Of a DNA stretch of 42,834 bases, positions 6,927-13,711 are shown piece by piece. Under the pieces are notes generated by a model, which saw only the letters and a program-made list of their open reading frames with translations, made no database searches and was not told where the DNA came from. Position 1 is the first letter of the stretch, and each line of letters begins with the position of its first letter. The position numbers were made by a program, and so were the translations under genes. This stretch comes from a virus: IMG/VR virus record IMGVR_UViG_3300020548_000020, positions 1 to 42,834 of that record; one strand, 5' to 3'.

Positions 6927-7146
6927 CTTTTACATCTCCCGTGTACTTGTTCTCGGCAATTGCTTTAGTGGCTTCTTCGCTAATCTTTAAAATCTCTAAA
7001 CGTTCTTTATCGTCTTTGATAGTTGAAGCTAGGTGTATCAAAGCTGTCGACACCTTGAACATTTCCTCAGCGTCTAGTACCAAGTAAGTTTGTCCAGACA
7101 GAAGCTTAATATTAATCTTTTTTTTATCTATTTGTTTCTTAGCCAT
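6910..7146 (-). CDS. Small hypothetical protein, charged
   Basis: 78 residues with a lysine-rich start (AKKQIDKKKINIKLL), a short beta hairpin-like segment (GQTYLVLDAEEM), a helix containing KDDKERLEILKISEEATKAI and a very acidic end (DVKDEDEW). There is no membrane segment. I do not recognise a family. It sits between two other small genes, 4 bases after the stop of the gene at 7151. Charge patterning suggests a small interaction or DNA-mimic-like protein, but nothing supports a particular role. Confidence 0.6.
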   Translation of the reverse strand: MAKKQIDKKKINIKLLSGQTYLVLDAEEMFKVSTALIHLASTIKDDKERLEILKISEEATKAIAENKYTGDVKDEDEW

Positions 7147-7150
7147 ATTG

Positions 7151-7414
7151 TTATTTATCTTTTTTTGCTACTCTTTTTAGTTTGTCTGGTTTATCATCTA
7201 TATCGTAACCGCCTAATTCAGAATGCGAACCAGAGTATTTATATAAACAAATGTTATCTGAATCTGGTTCAAAGGTTACAAAAAATATATTTTTATCTTC
7301 TTCAGTTAAGCCTTCTGGCGGCGATGATTCTAAAGCTATCTTAGGGTTAGAGCAACCATAAACTTGACTGTGATTCTTATAAACAACAATATAATTTAAT
7401 TTAGAAGCTGGCAT
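7151..7414 (-). CDS. Small hypothetical protein
   Basis: 87 residues, soluble. It begins with alternating strands (KLNYIVVYKNHSQVYGC), contains KNIFFVTFEPDSDNICLY, and ends in a lysine-rich tail (DKLKRVAKKDK). The start ATG overlaps the stop of the small membrane gene 7414-7584 by one base (TAATG), which supports both genes. No family is recognised. Confidence 0.6.
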   Translation of the reverse strand: MPASKLNYIVVYKNHSQVYGCSNPKIALESSPPEGLTEEDKNIFFVTFEPDSDNICLYKYSGSHSELGGYDIDDKPDKLKRVAKKDK

Positions 7415-7584
7415 TACAAACCTAATATAACTATGTAGCCAGCAGCAAATGCTGATATAACTGCTACTACGCTGGAAATAATCTTTACGTTTTTATTTTT
7501 TGATACTTGATTTAGCATCTGCATACCTATGCTCCAGTTAATCAGTGCAGAAAAAATAATACAAAAAAACAAATTTTTAAACAT
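7414..7584 (-). CDS. 56-residue two-helix membrane protein
   Basis: A 56-residue frame that fills what would otherwise be a 162-base gap. It begins at the ATG at 7582-7584, inside the last codons of thyX (8-base overlap), and ends with a TAA that overlaps the next ATG by one base. Both junctions match the coupling style of this operon. Two hydrophobic segments are visible: residues ~4-19 (NLFFCIIFSALINWSI) and ~35-56 (IISSVVAVISAFAAGYIVIL), joined by a short polar, lysine-containing loop. That is holin- or antiholin-like in shape, but many small phage membrane proteins look like this and there is no lysis cassette next to it. Function unknown. Confidence 0.65.
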   Translation of the reverse strand: MFKNLFFCIIFSALINWSIGMQMLNQVSKNKNVKIISSVVAVISAFAAGYIVILGL

Positions 7585-8281
7585 TTCTAATATCTACCAA
7601 TCCACCAATGCTAATAGGAAATTCGGGCTGTATCAATGATAGCACAGCTCTAGCGTAATCTCTAATCTCTACTTGCGAACCTTCATCTAATCTTTGATTT
7701 AAAAACAATGCAATAGACTGTAAGCTGCAGGTCCACCTATATACAACGTACATCCCATAGGCCGGCAAAAACAATCTAGCTTGCTCTGCGGCGACACCAT
7801 TGTCCATTGCCATTGTGTACAGAGCCTCACCCTGCTCTATGTATCTAATTAGCTCCGCGGTCAACACAGAGCCAATCCAAGGACCTATGGGGCCACCTGA
7901 GCCCTGCTTCTTGTTATCTGGCGCTAAACGCCACTCATCTACAGCTGGCACATAAAACTCTGGTTCAATTGTTATGTATCTTCTAGAAGACTCATTCCAA
8001 GAATCCATTGTATGGTCAGACCCGACAACATATTTCCAGTGTTGGCGGGCCACCATCAAAGGTGCCTTGAATTCAAATGTAGCAAAAGCATGCCTAAAAG
8101 GAGACATGTGATTTTCTCTAATTAAAAAATCTATAAGATGGACATCTTTTTGATCCAGCTCTAAAGATTCTTTAGCAAAAGATGCACGAGCTGCGTTAAC
8201 AACAGATAGATCACTACCCATTGTGTCAACAAGTCTTACGTAACCCTTATCAAGAACTTGAATTGTATTTTTTAAATTCAT
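7577..8281 (-). CDS. thyX: Flavin-dependent thymidylate synthase
   Basis: 234 residues, typical ThyX length. It makes dTMP from dUMP with methylene-tetrahydrofolate, FAD and NADPH. Visible are LIRENHMSPFRHAFATFEFK (conserved His and Ser), the signature region at 79-102 and the C-terminal SQVEIRDYARAV helix with the dUMP-binding Arg. The signature deviates. The usual RHRxxSxNExSxRY is preceded by RQ and a short spacer, but here KYV (83-85) stands where RHR is expected and a 7-residue stretch separates GS (87-88) from NESSRRY (96-102). The gene is 3' of the ribonucleotide reductase, so the pair supplies dTTP. Its promoter appears to place +1 at the A of the ATG (leaderless), and no Shine-Dalgarno is visible. 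Confidence 0.92.
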   Translation of the reverse strand: MNLKNTIQVLDKGYVRLVDTMGSDLSVVNAARASFAKESLELDQKDVHLIDFLIRENHMSPFRHAFATFEFKAPLMVARQHWKYVVGSDHTMDSWNESSRRYITIEPEFYVPAVDEWRLAPDNKKQGSGGPIGPWIGSVLTAELIRYIEQGEALYTMAMDNGVAAEQARLFLPAYGMYVVYRWTCSLQSIALFLNQRLDEGSQVEIRDYARAVLSLIQPEFPISIGGLVDIRNV

Positions 8282-8287
8282 AGATAT

Positions 8288-8296
8288 ATTATATCA
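8288..8296 (-). promoter_or_regulatory. Extended -10 promoter giving a leaderless thyX mRNA
   Basis: In the 23-base gap between the reductase and thyX the minus strand reads TGATATAAT (complement of 8288-8296), then six bases (ATATCT), then the thyX ATG at 8281. With a standard -10 geometry, +1 falls on the A of the start codon. No good -35 is seen at the right distance, as is common with extended -10 promoters. Confidence 0.6.
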
Positions 8297-8304
8297 CCAG
8301 ATAA

Positions 8305-10410
8305 TTACTTATTGTTATCCTTTATGAATTTAATTTCACATGCGTCTGTAGTGCAGTATCTTTCGCCTATTGCGTCTGCTGCCATTCCTGCATATACACC
8401 AGTTAAATCTATTGGGAATAGTTTTAACCCTGCTTCTGCATACTCTTCTTCTGTTATTTGAGTATAAGGCATTTGAGGATAGGTATCATTACCGCTCGGC
8501 AAGAATGAAACAGTTTTTAGCTGACCATCATACATGTGAAGAACGGTGCCAACATGCTGTGCTTCTGTGTCCTTATCAAATGATATAGTCACAGATACAG
8601 AGTTGTCTGACCAATATCTCTGTGCAGTTGCCGCTAACGACATCTTCTCAAAGATCGTAACATCACGCTCTGCTCTTGCAGCTTGTGATTTAATTGGGAA
8701 ATAAACTACAGAAGTTGTATCCGGAGATTCAGAAGCTGGTTCTACTTTATAATTAGCCATTCTAAACAACGGAAGCATAGGGTCATCATTAGAGAACCTA
8801 ATAGTTCTATTAAAGTACTTGCCACCTGGAGTCCAGTGAACGCCTGGTGATTCACCAGCAAGAATAGATACGGTTCCAGATGGTTTGATTGTCGTCATCT
8901 TAATTGATTCACGAATTCCAAGCCATTCAGAATAAACATTGTCATAACGCTGAATTGTCTTGTAACCTTGGTCCATCCATTCGCGCAATGCAGGAACTCC
9001 AACACGGTCAGCAAAGTTTGCTACACCTGACATAGAAGCCCCGATGCGACGATTGCGTTGCATGATAGCATTAGTTTCTTCCCAGTGTGTCGGCAGCAGG
9101 GTTACTGTCTTTGCATAAAGATACGCAAACTTTAATGTGCGTTTGTAATCCTCTAGGCTATCGTGCCTATTAAGATAGGTCTCTACAAGAGTACAACACT
9201 CATAGGACTCTAGGGATTGCTCTGCGCACGGGTTGTACCCTGCCACTCTGTGATCCTTGTTATTTGGTGGATCAGCTAATCTTCCATACTTGCGTGACAT
9301 ATCCATCCATAAAACACCTGGCTCACCATTGAGTGAAATGCCCTCAACGATGCTAGAAAGATCCACGCCAACAGATGTTTCTATTGAGTTGTTAGACATC
9401 CAAGCCCAACCTGGATTGTTTCTATCGTAAGAGTTTCTTTCGGGGAACACTGCGGCATTCTTAAGATTGAGGAAGTTGTCATCTTCTAAGCGGCCGATAA
9501 GTAACTCGGCTGATCTACGGACGTTGCCAGAAACCACACAGACGCCTATGACGTTGCCTATGTCTGCAATATCAACACGGGTAAGCTTCTCTCCCTTACG
9601 GCCACTAAACATCTTTACAATGTGCTTGTGGAGCTTCTCTAGTGGCTCATGGCCTGCAGCTACACCACCAAATGTTTTAATCGGTGTGCCAAGTGGTCTT
9701 ATCAAAGAGTAATCAAATTGAATTAATTCTTGATCTGGCTTTAGATATGAGTTCAGCAGCAGTGCCATCGAATCAACCCAGCCCTCTCTAGTATCCGCAA
9801 TCACCAAAGGAGTACTGCCGTCAACAGTTTTTGGTTCATAGATTGTAAAATCTTTATCTGCTCCCTTATCATCAAATCCTACCCCAACTCCAAGCATTGA
9901 TGCTTCCATCAAGAACGCAAATGGTTTTGCTGGATTAAACTTATTCATTTCTCCAGTAGAAACAAATGCACAGTTCTGTAGTGCTGCGGAATTCTTTTGA
10001 ACGTTAACAATGTTTGTGCCCATTGCCCATAAGCCTCGTCCAGGAGGTGTCCACTTAAGATTAAACAGTCTGTCAAAAGCTTCTTTAGCCGAAGCTTGTG
10101 CCTTGGCATCGTTCCAAGGTAAACGGTTCTTCTTGCAGTGATCTTTCTGAAGAGAATACATTCCATTTATTACGCGCTCGCAAACATCGGACCAAGATTC
10201 TTTTGTGCCATCTTCTTTTAGTCTAGAGTATGTACGTAAAAATGTTATTTCCCCAACTGAGTTACCGCCAGCATCCCTATACCCAAATGGGGCAACAGCA
10301 TTTTTGTAACCTGATACAAAATCATCTGTTAACTTAAAAGAAAACATTGATGGTATTCTGTTTGGGATTGGGGTTAAGTCTGGGTTACCGTTTTCAATTT
10401 CTTCTGGCAT
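8305..10410 (-). CDS. nrdJ: Class II (B12-dependent) ribonucleoside-triphosphate reductase
   Basis: 701 residues, resembling the monomeric adenosylcobalamin-dependent RTPR of Lactobacillus leichmannii (739 residues). It reduces NTPs to dNTPs, working with or without oxygen. Key residues are visible. Cys147 (LQNCAFVS) and Cys406 form the redox pair. The radical cysteine Cys395 and Glu397 lie in NPCAEQSLESYECC; the 395-to-406 spacing equals the 408-to-419 spacing of the model enzyme. A C-terminal swinging pair, Cys686/Cys691, lies in YCTTDACEIKF. A separate small subunit is not needed, and I see none. Start at 10410 with AGGAG seven bases upstream. The enzyme requires host cobalamin. No glutaredoxin or thioredoxin gene is in the window. 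Confidence 0.92.
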   Translation of the reverse strand: MPEEIENGNPDLTPIPNRIPSMFSFKLTDDFVSGYKNAVAPFGYRDAGGNSVGEITFLRTYSRLKEDGTKESWSDVCERVINGMYSLQKDHCKKNRLPWNDAKAQASAKEAFDRLFNLKWTPPGRGLWAMGTNIVNVQKNSAALQNCAFVSTGEMNKFNPAKPFAFLMEASMLGVGVGFDDKGADKDFTIYEPKTVDGSTPLVIADTREGWVDSMALLLNSYLKPDQELIQFDYSLIRPLGTPIKTFGGVAAGHEPLEKLHKHIVKMFSGRKGEKLTRVDIADIGNVIGVCVVSGNVRRSAELLIGRLEDDNFLNLKNAAVFPERNSYDRNNPGWAWMSNNSIETSVGVDLSSIVEGISLNGEPGVLWMDMSRKYGRLADPPNNKDHRVAGYNPCAEQSLESYECCTLVETYLNRHDSLEDYKRTLKFAYLYAKTVTLLPTHWEETNAIMQRNRRIGASMSGVANFADRVGVPALREWMDQGYKTIQRYDNVYSEWLGIRESIKMTTIKPSGTVSILAGESPGVHWTPGGKYFNRTIRFSNDDPMLPLFRMANYKVEPASESPDTTSVVYFPIKSQAARAERDVTIFEKMSLAATAQRYWSDNSVSVTISFDKDTEAQHVGTVLHMYDGQLKTVSFLPSGNDTYPQMPYTQITEEEYAEAGLKLFPIDLTGVYAGMAADAIGERYCTTDACEIKFIKDNNK

Positions 10411-10418
10411 CTTTGCTC

Positions 10419-11117
10419 CTAATTGCTAATTTTTTTTATATATTTAGAATTTGTTTTTTCAATCTCTGTGTTTTTAATTTTTAGAATATCCTGTAAAGAG
10501 TATACCTTGTGTATTTCTCTTTCAAAGAAATAACCGCTTCTCCAATTAAAAACATTGTTAACATTTTTCTTATGATTAACAAACATGTTACAGACTACAG
10601 CACCGCCATAGGATTTAACGATGTTTGATAACTTAATCTTTAACCCCTCTACGTTCAGAGTGTCTAAGTCTTCATTTTCTCTAGCCTTTTCATAAAGCCA
10701 ATTAAATGCTTGTCTACCTAAAGGAGATATATCTATTGGATCTATGACTCCTAATAGTATTGCTTTATTTCTATTCTTTGCTATATCAATATCTTCTTTA
10801 ACAACTTTTTTAAAAATATCAAACCAATCTTTTTCATTAAACTGGACCCAAGCTGTGCACCAAAACAAAAGATTTTCTGGAGGAGATGGGACTTGGCTTT
10901 TTTCGGTGTAAGGTAAGAGCACTGCGCAGCTGATGGCTCTCTTCATGAAAGCTTTTCTTGAATCTACATCTTTAGATTTGGAACCTGATATTTCCCAAAG
11001 TTTATTTATATTCTTTTTCCAATCTGTTGGGCCTAAAAATATGTTTAGATATCTTTCTGCAACCTCCAGTGGGATGGTGTCTTCCTGAATAACTTTTTCT
11101 AGAATATCTAAAGACAT
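10419..11117 (-). CDS. Protein of unknown function
   Basis: 232 residues, soluble and mostly helical. Distinctive segments are a DILEKVIQEDTIPLEVAERY start, LLFWCTAWVQFNEKDWFDIF, VIDPIDISPLGRQAFNWLYEKA and a basic, asparagine-rich C-terminus. I do not recognise a family. It is the first gene below the 11168-11197 terminator and lies 8 bases ahead of the ribonucleotide reductase, so it should head the metabolism operon. A Shine-Dalgarno (AAGGAT) precedes the ATG. Tryptophan- and helix-rich composition hints at a protein-interaction role, but that is guesswork. Confidence 0.65.
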   Translation of the reverse strand: MSLDILEKVIQEDTIPLEVAERYLNIFLGPTDWKKNINKLWEISGSKSKDVDSRKAFMKRAISCAVLLPYTEKSQVPSPPENLLFWCTAWVQFNEKDWFDIFKKVVKEDIDIAKNRNKAILLGVIDPIDISPLGRQAFNWLYEKARENEDLDTLNVEGLKIKLSNIVKSYGGAVVCNMFVNHKKNVNNVFNWRSGYFFEREIHKVYSLQDILKIKNTEIEKTNSKYIKKISN

Positions 11118-11160
11118 TTATAATCCTTTATAAAACTACTAAAACTCATAAAAGAACCGT

Positions 11161-11197
11161 ATAAAAAGATCATCCCGCTCGAAAGAGCGGGATGATC
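11161..11197 (-). terminator. Strong intrinsic terminator at end of the structural region
   Basis: A perfect 13-bp stem (11168-11180 with 11185-11197) and a four-base loop, rich in G+C. On the minus strand it is followed by TTTTTAT (complement of 11161-11167). It separates the structural module from the metabolism module and is the best terminator in the window. It would stop transcripts from the 210-residue gene and from the promoter at 11235-11243. Confidence 0.88.
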
Positions 11198-11228
11198 CTT
11201 AACGCACTAGTGAGCGTCGGTTTCCGTG
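11161..11228 (-). ncRNA. Candidate small RNA of about 68 nt
   Basis: An extended -10 (11235-11243) predicts a start near 11228, and the strong terminator ends near 11161. The intervening transcript has no ribosome site or ORF. It contains a possible first hairpin (ACGC...GCGT arms around 11202-11217) followed by the terminator hairpin, as in many bacterial small RNAs. Read-through of the 210-residue gene into the same terminator is the alternative explanation for this sequence. Confidence 0.4.
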
Positions 11229-11234
11229 ATACTG

Positions 11235-11259
11235 ATTATATCACAGTAGCCGTGCGGCT
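11235..11259 (-). promoter_or_regulatory. Extended -10 with upstream palindrome
   Basis: TGATATAAT on the minus strand (complement of 11235-11243), identical to the elements at 4588 and 8288. About five bases upstream lies the palindrome AGCCG-TG-CGGCT (11248-11259), placed where an operator or activator site could overlap the -35 region. No consensus -35 is visible. Confidence 0.45.
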
Positions 11260-11281
11260 CATGCTATGTTATTCAATTTTA

Positions 11282-11605
11282 TTACAATGCTTTTGCTGAT
11301 GGAACACCTTTGTATTCTTTTGGATGTGCTCTACCATAAATTGTGGTATCGTTAGCTTGCCCATAATTGGCAGTAAATACTTTTGTGCTAGCAACACCTT
11401 GGACATCGAACGGTCTAAACAAACCAAACGATGCTGGCGCACCTTCTGCGTCAGTTCTTGGTGCATGACCGTATGTTGCTGGCATAACATTTGCCGATGT
11501 AACACCGTCAAAAATAAAGTTGCTATACGAACCGTAGTACAAGCTTCTCTTAGCGTGACCACCGTCGAGAGCTTTTGCTCCAGCGATGCCCTTGTATTCA
11601 AGCGG
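11282..11605 (-). repeat. Diverged protein-level repeats in the 210-residue gene
   Basis: Four copies with the pattern (E/F)(Y/D)xGV/I-x-(S/G)-A/T-K-A/V-(L/F), glycine-to-glycine spacing 28, 36 and 30 residues, the last copy forming the exact C-terminus. The DNA copies have diverged, so these are old duplications. Confidence 0.6.
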
Positions 11606-11914
11606 GCGGTATCTTGCGCCTGCGTATGTTGCTGTACCGTCTGCGAATGTTCCGGCCAAAGGTGTAGTGCCAACATAAAGTGTTGAGCCAGTGAACAATT
11701 GCGACAGAAGAACGTTACCAGGACGAGCTCCAGATCCAGGAGTATACGCATTATCTGGTGCGCCTGTAAGTAACTGGCTGGTATTGCGCAGTGGGTAGTA
11801 CGAGTATGTGCCTTTGCCTTTTGCTTTGCCAGTGAGAGTGTAATATGGGTTCACCATATCATTGGTGTTTTGGCCTCTCAAAACAGGTCTTGGACCAACG
11901 TAGAATGTAGCCAT
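11282..11914 (-). CDS. Putative virion protein with C-terminal repeats
   Basis: 210 residues, rich in Gly, Ala and Tyr, and low in Lys and Glu compared with its neighbours. The N-terminus is TFYVGPRPVLRGQNTNDMV. The C-terminal half has four diverged repeats of about 30 residues centred on EYKGIAGAKAL (106-116), FDGVTSANVM (135-144), VQGVASTKVF (171-180) and EYKGVPSAKAL (200-210), the first three followed by a YYG/TYG/NYG motif. The gene has its own candidate promoter (11958-11987), a perfect Shine-Dalgarno (AAGGAG) and a downstream terminator, so it is probably a highly expressed monocistronic late gene. A decoration or tail-surface protein is plausible; the family is not recognised. Confidence 0.7.
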   Translation of the reverse strand: MATFYVGPRPVLRGQNTNDMVNPYYTLTGKAKGKGTYSYYPLRNTSQLLTGAPDNAYTPGSGARPGNVLLSQLFTGSTLYVGTTPLAGTFADGTATYAGARYRPLEYKGIAGAKALDGGHAKRSLYYGSYSNFIFDGVTSANVMPATYGHAPRTDAEGAPASFGLFRPFDVQGVASTKVFTANYGQANDTTIYGRAHPKEYKGVPSAKAL

Positions 11915-11957
11915 TATGTAATCTCCTTATAGAACCTTGATGCCTATATAGTAAAAT

Positions 11958-11987
11958 TGTATATGATTTTTCGAACTTTTATTTCAA
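11958..11987 (-). promoter_or_regulatory. Candidate promoter for the 210-residue gene
   Basis: Minus strand: TTGAAA (complement of 11982-11987), 18-base spacer, TATACA (complement of 11958-11963). The start would be near 11951, giving a leader of about 37 bases. An A+T-only inverted repeat (11977-11984 with 11988-11995) overlaps the -35 box and also follows the stop of the upstream gene. Confidence 0.4.
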
Positions 11988-11996
11988 AAATAAAAA

Positions 11997-13286
11997 TTAA
12001 GCTTGGTCCAAAGTATCATAATCGATAATCAGATCCGACAATACTGGAGCTGTTTTATCCTCAAGCATGTTAAGAGTAATTTCTATCCAGACTTCTGTTG
12101 AAGCACCGGGGTTAGATGTGCTGTAAGCGGCGTCTATAAGCTCGTTACCGCCGTCAAAAGGGTAGATGACTCTGTAAGAGAAGGCTTGAGAAACTAGCGA
12201 CCTAGGGACGTTATATATAACCGGGTCAACGCTATTTATCGAACCTATAAGTTTGCCAACTGGAGCTTTAAAATTAATTATTGTCTTACCAGAAGAAGCG
12301 AACTTATCGTACCTTACATCTAGGTCCGACAAACCATATGTATATACATACTTGTCGAGTTCTTTAAAGTAATTTTGTTGACGCAAAACTATTCTTACGG
12401 CTGTCATATCTAAGTCTGAAAAATAGAAGCACAGGGGACCAGAATTTCTGATCTCATCCGACCCATCCACTACCCATGCCCCAGGAGGAACATTCCCAAT
12501 AGCTTCAGTCTCCCCATCATACAGGGAATTGAAGTTAAGTGGGGTCCAACCATCTGCTGAAGATAACGTAGGGTTTGCTTTATTTGTATACTCTATGGAA
12601 TAAACATTAACAGAATGCATTGGATAAGGGTTTAGTTTTATGCAGTTTGTTTTTAATGATCCAGTAAACTCTGCGGATATTTTGCAGTAGAAGGTTAGCT
12701 GAGCTACCCCCAGCCCATTGCTATCAGCCACTATAGTTCTACTCCAAACCTTGGTGGGATCATCTAAGATGGCGTTATAGATCGGAGTTGTATTAACAAT
12801 AGCTCCAGGTGTATCTACACCGCCTAGATTATTCTCTATATTCGTTTTGAATAGATCTGATATAAGTTGACCAACTGAAGAATTGTAAAATTTTACCTTT
12901 GAACTTGAAGCGTTAGGTACTTTGGGTAGCGTAATTACGTTGTAGTGGGGATCAATGGTGAGTAGATCTGTTGGCCCTATGGAGAAATCTGTACCGTTAA
13001 ACTTACTGTATTCTATTTGATTAAACGAATGTATAGAAGTTTTGCCGCCGCCAGCTTCAAGTGCCGATATTCTATCGCTTAAATCATCCACGGCATTAGC
13101 CAACATTGACTGGTCTTTTAGTACTCTCTCGAAAGCTTGTTCTAACCTTGCGTCAATAACGTTTGCTTTATTATAAAGATAGAGAAGGTCTTGATAGTTT
13201 TCTTCTATTCTAGAATTATAATCGTTGCTATCTGTTGGACCACCATACTGGATGTTCCTCTTTTTAGTGTTCAATATGTCAGCCAT
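11997..13286 (-). CDS. Tail/baseplate-associated protein with coiled coil and beta-sandwich
   Basis: 429 residues. The N-terminus (about 25-78) is a coiled coil (NKANVIDARLEQAFERVL, VDDLSDRISALEAGGG). The rest is beta-rich, with segments such as AVRIVLRQQNYFKELDKYVY and GLSDLDVRY (about 293-325). Those two segments have counterparts in the 706-, 640- and, in part, 882-residue proteins nearby, with the pattern I-x-L-x-Q-x-x-Y and then a short 'GLxDL' strand. This looks like a discoidin/galactose-binding-type sandwich. Such proteins commonly build baseplate or tail-fibre parts. It is the last of the large-protein run. No signal or enzyme motif is visible, and the exact position in the virion is unknown. 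Confidence 0.65.
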   Translation of the reverse strand: MADILNTKKRNIQYGGPTDSNDYNSRIEENYQDLLYLYNKANVIDARLEQAFERVLKDQSMLANAVDDLSDRISALEAGGGKTSIHSFNQIEYSKFNGTDFSIGPTDLLTIDPHYNVITLPKVPNASSSKVKFYNSSVGQLISDLFKTNIENNLGGVDTPGAIVNTTPIYNAILDDPTKVWSRTIVADSNGLGVAQLTFYCKISAEFTGSLKTNCIKLNPYPMHSVNVYSIEYTNKANPTLSSADGWTPLNFNSLYDGETEAIGNVPPGAWVVDGSDEIRNSGPLCFYFSDLDMTAVRIVLRQQNYFKELDKYVYTYGLSDLDVRYDKFASSGKTIINFKAPVGKLIGSINSVDPVIYNVPRSLVSQAFSYRVIYPFDGGNELIDAAYSTSNPGASTEVWIEITLNMLEDKTAPVLSDLIIDYDTLDQA

Positions 13287-13287
13287 T

Positions 13288-13692
13288 TTATCTACCGTTC
13301 TCTAATCTAATTACTTTTTTTTCGATCCTTGAAAGCACAGCCGATAATCTATTGGCTTTACTCAAAACTAGATTCTTTTCCGAAGCGGTGTTTAAACCGC
13401 TCATATCTTTATAGTAAACTTTTATTGGCGTTAAATCATAAGATAAGCCATCATTGGATATGTCAAAGTCTGATAAGTTGTTTAAGTTTCCTATAAAATT
13501 ACCTTCAATATTATCTATAGTTTCTTCTATATCTGATAATGAATTGTTTATTTTATTGATATCTATTAAAAAGAAATTTAATTCCCTATTTTCTGCGATG
13601 CTACTTCTATACCCTCTATATATTTGTCTAAACCTATTAAAGAATGGTTGGAACAATTTGTTTTTAGCGTTGCTTGCGTAGGTCATTGGCAT
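13288..13692 (-). CDS. Small coiled-coil structural protein
   Basis: 134 residues, helical. Two amphipathic helices are visible: NRELNFFLIDINKINNSLSD with DIEETIDNIEG (about 36-65) and EKNLVLSKANRLSAVLSRIE (about 103-125). They are separated by a short loop region containing DLTPIKVYYKDMSG. A basic N-terminus (KNKLFQPFFNRFRQIYRGYR) precedes them. The start at 13692 has GGAG eight bases upstream. Wedged between two proteins with coiled-coil N-termini, it could be an adaptor pairing with them. No family is recognised. Confidence 0.6.
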   Translation of the reverse strand: MPMTYASNAKNKLFQPFFNRFRQIYRGYRSSIAENRELNFFLIDINKINNSLSDIEETIDNIEGNFIGNLNNLSDFDISNDGLSYDLTPIKVYYKDMSGLNTASEKNLVLSKANRLSAVLSRIEKKVIRLENGR

Positions 13693-13711
13693 AAGGTCAC
13701 TCCGGTAATGT

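Noticed and set aside
11269-11751. 160-residue minus-strand frame overlapping the 210-residue gene
   Set aside because: It is the alternate frame of a repeat-rich gene with ideal Shine-Dalgarno and start; the alternate product is Gln/His/Leu-rich with no sensible fold.
11977-11995. A+T-only inverted repeat as a terminator of the 429-residue gene
   Set aside because: The 8-bp stem has no G-C pairs and no clean T-run after it; listed only as part of the promoter region.
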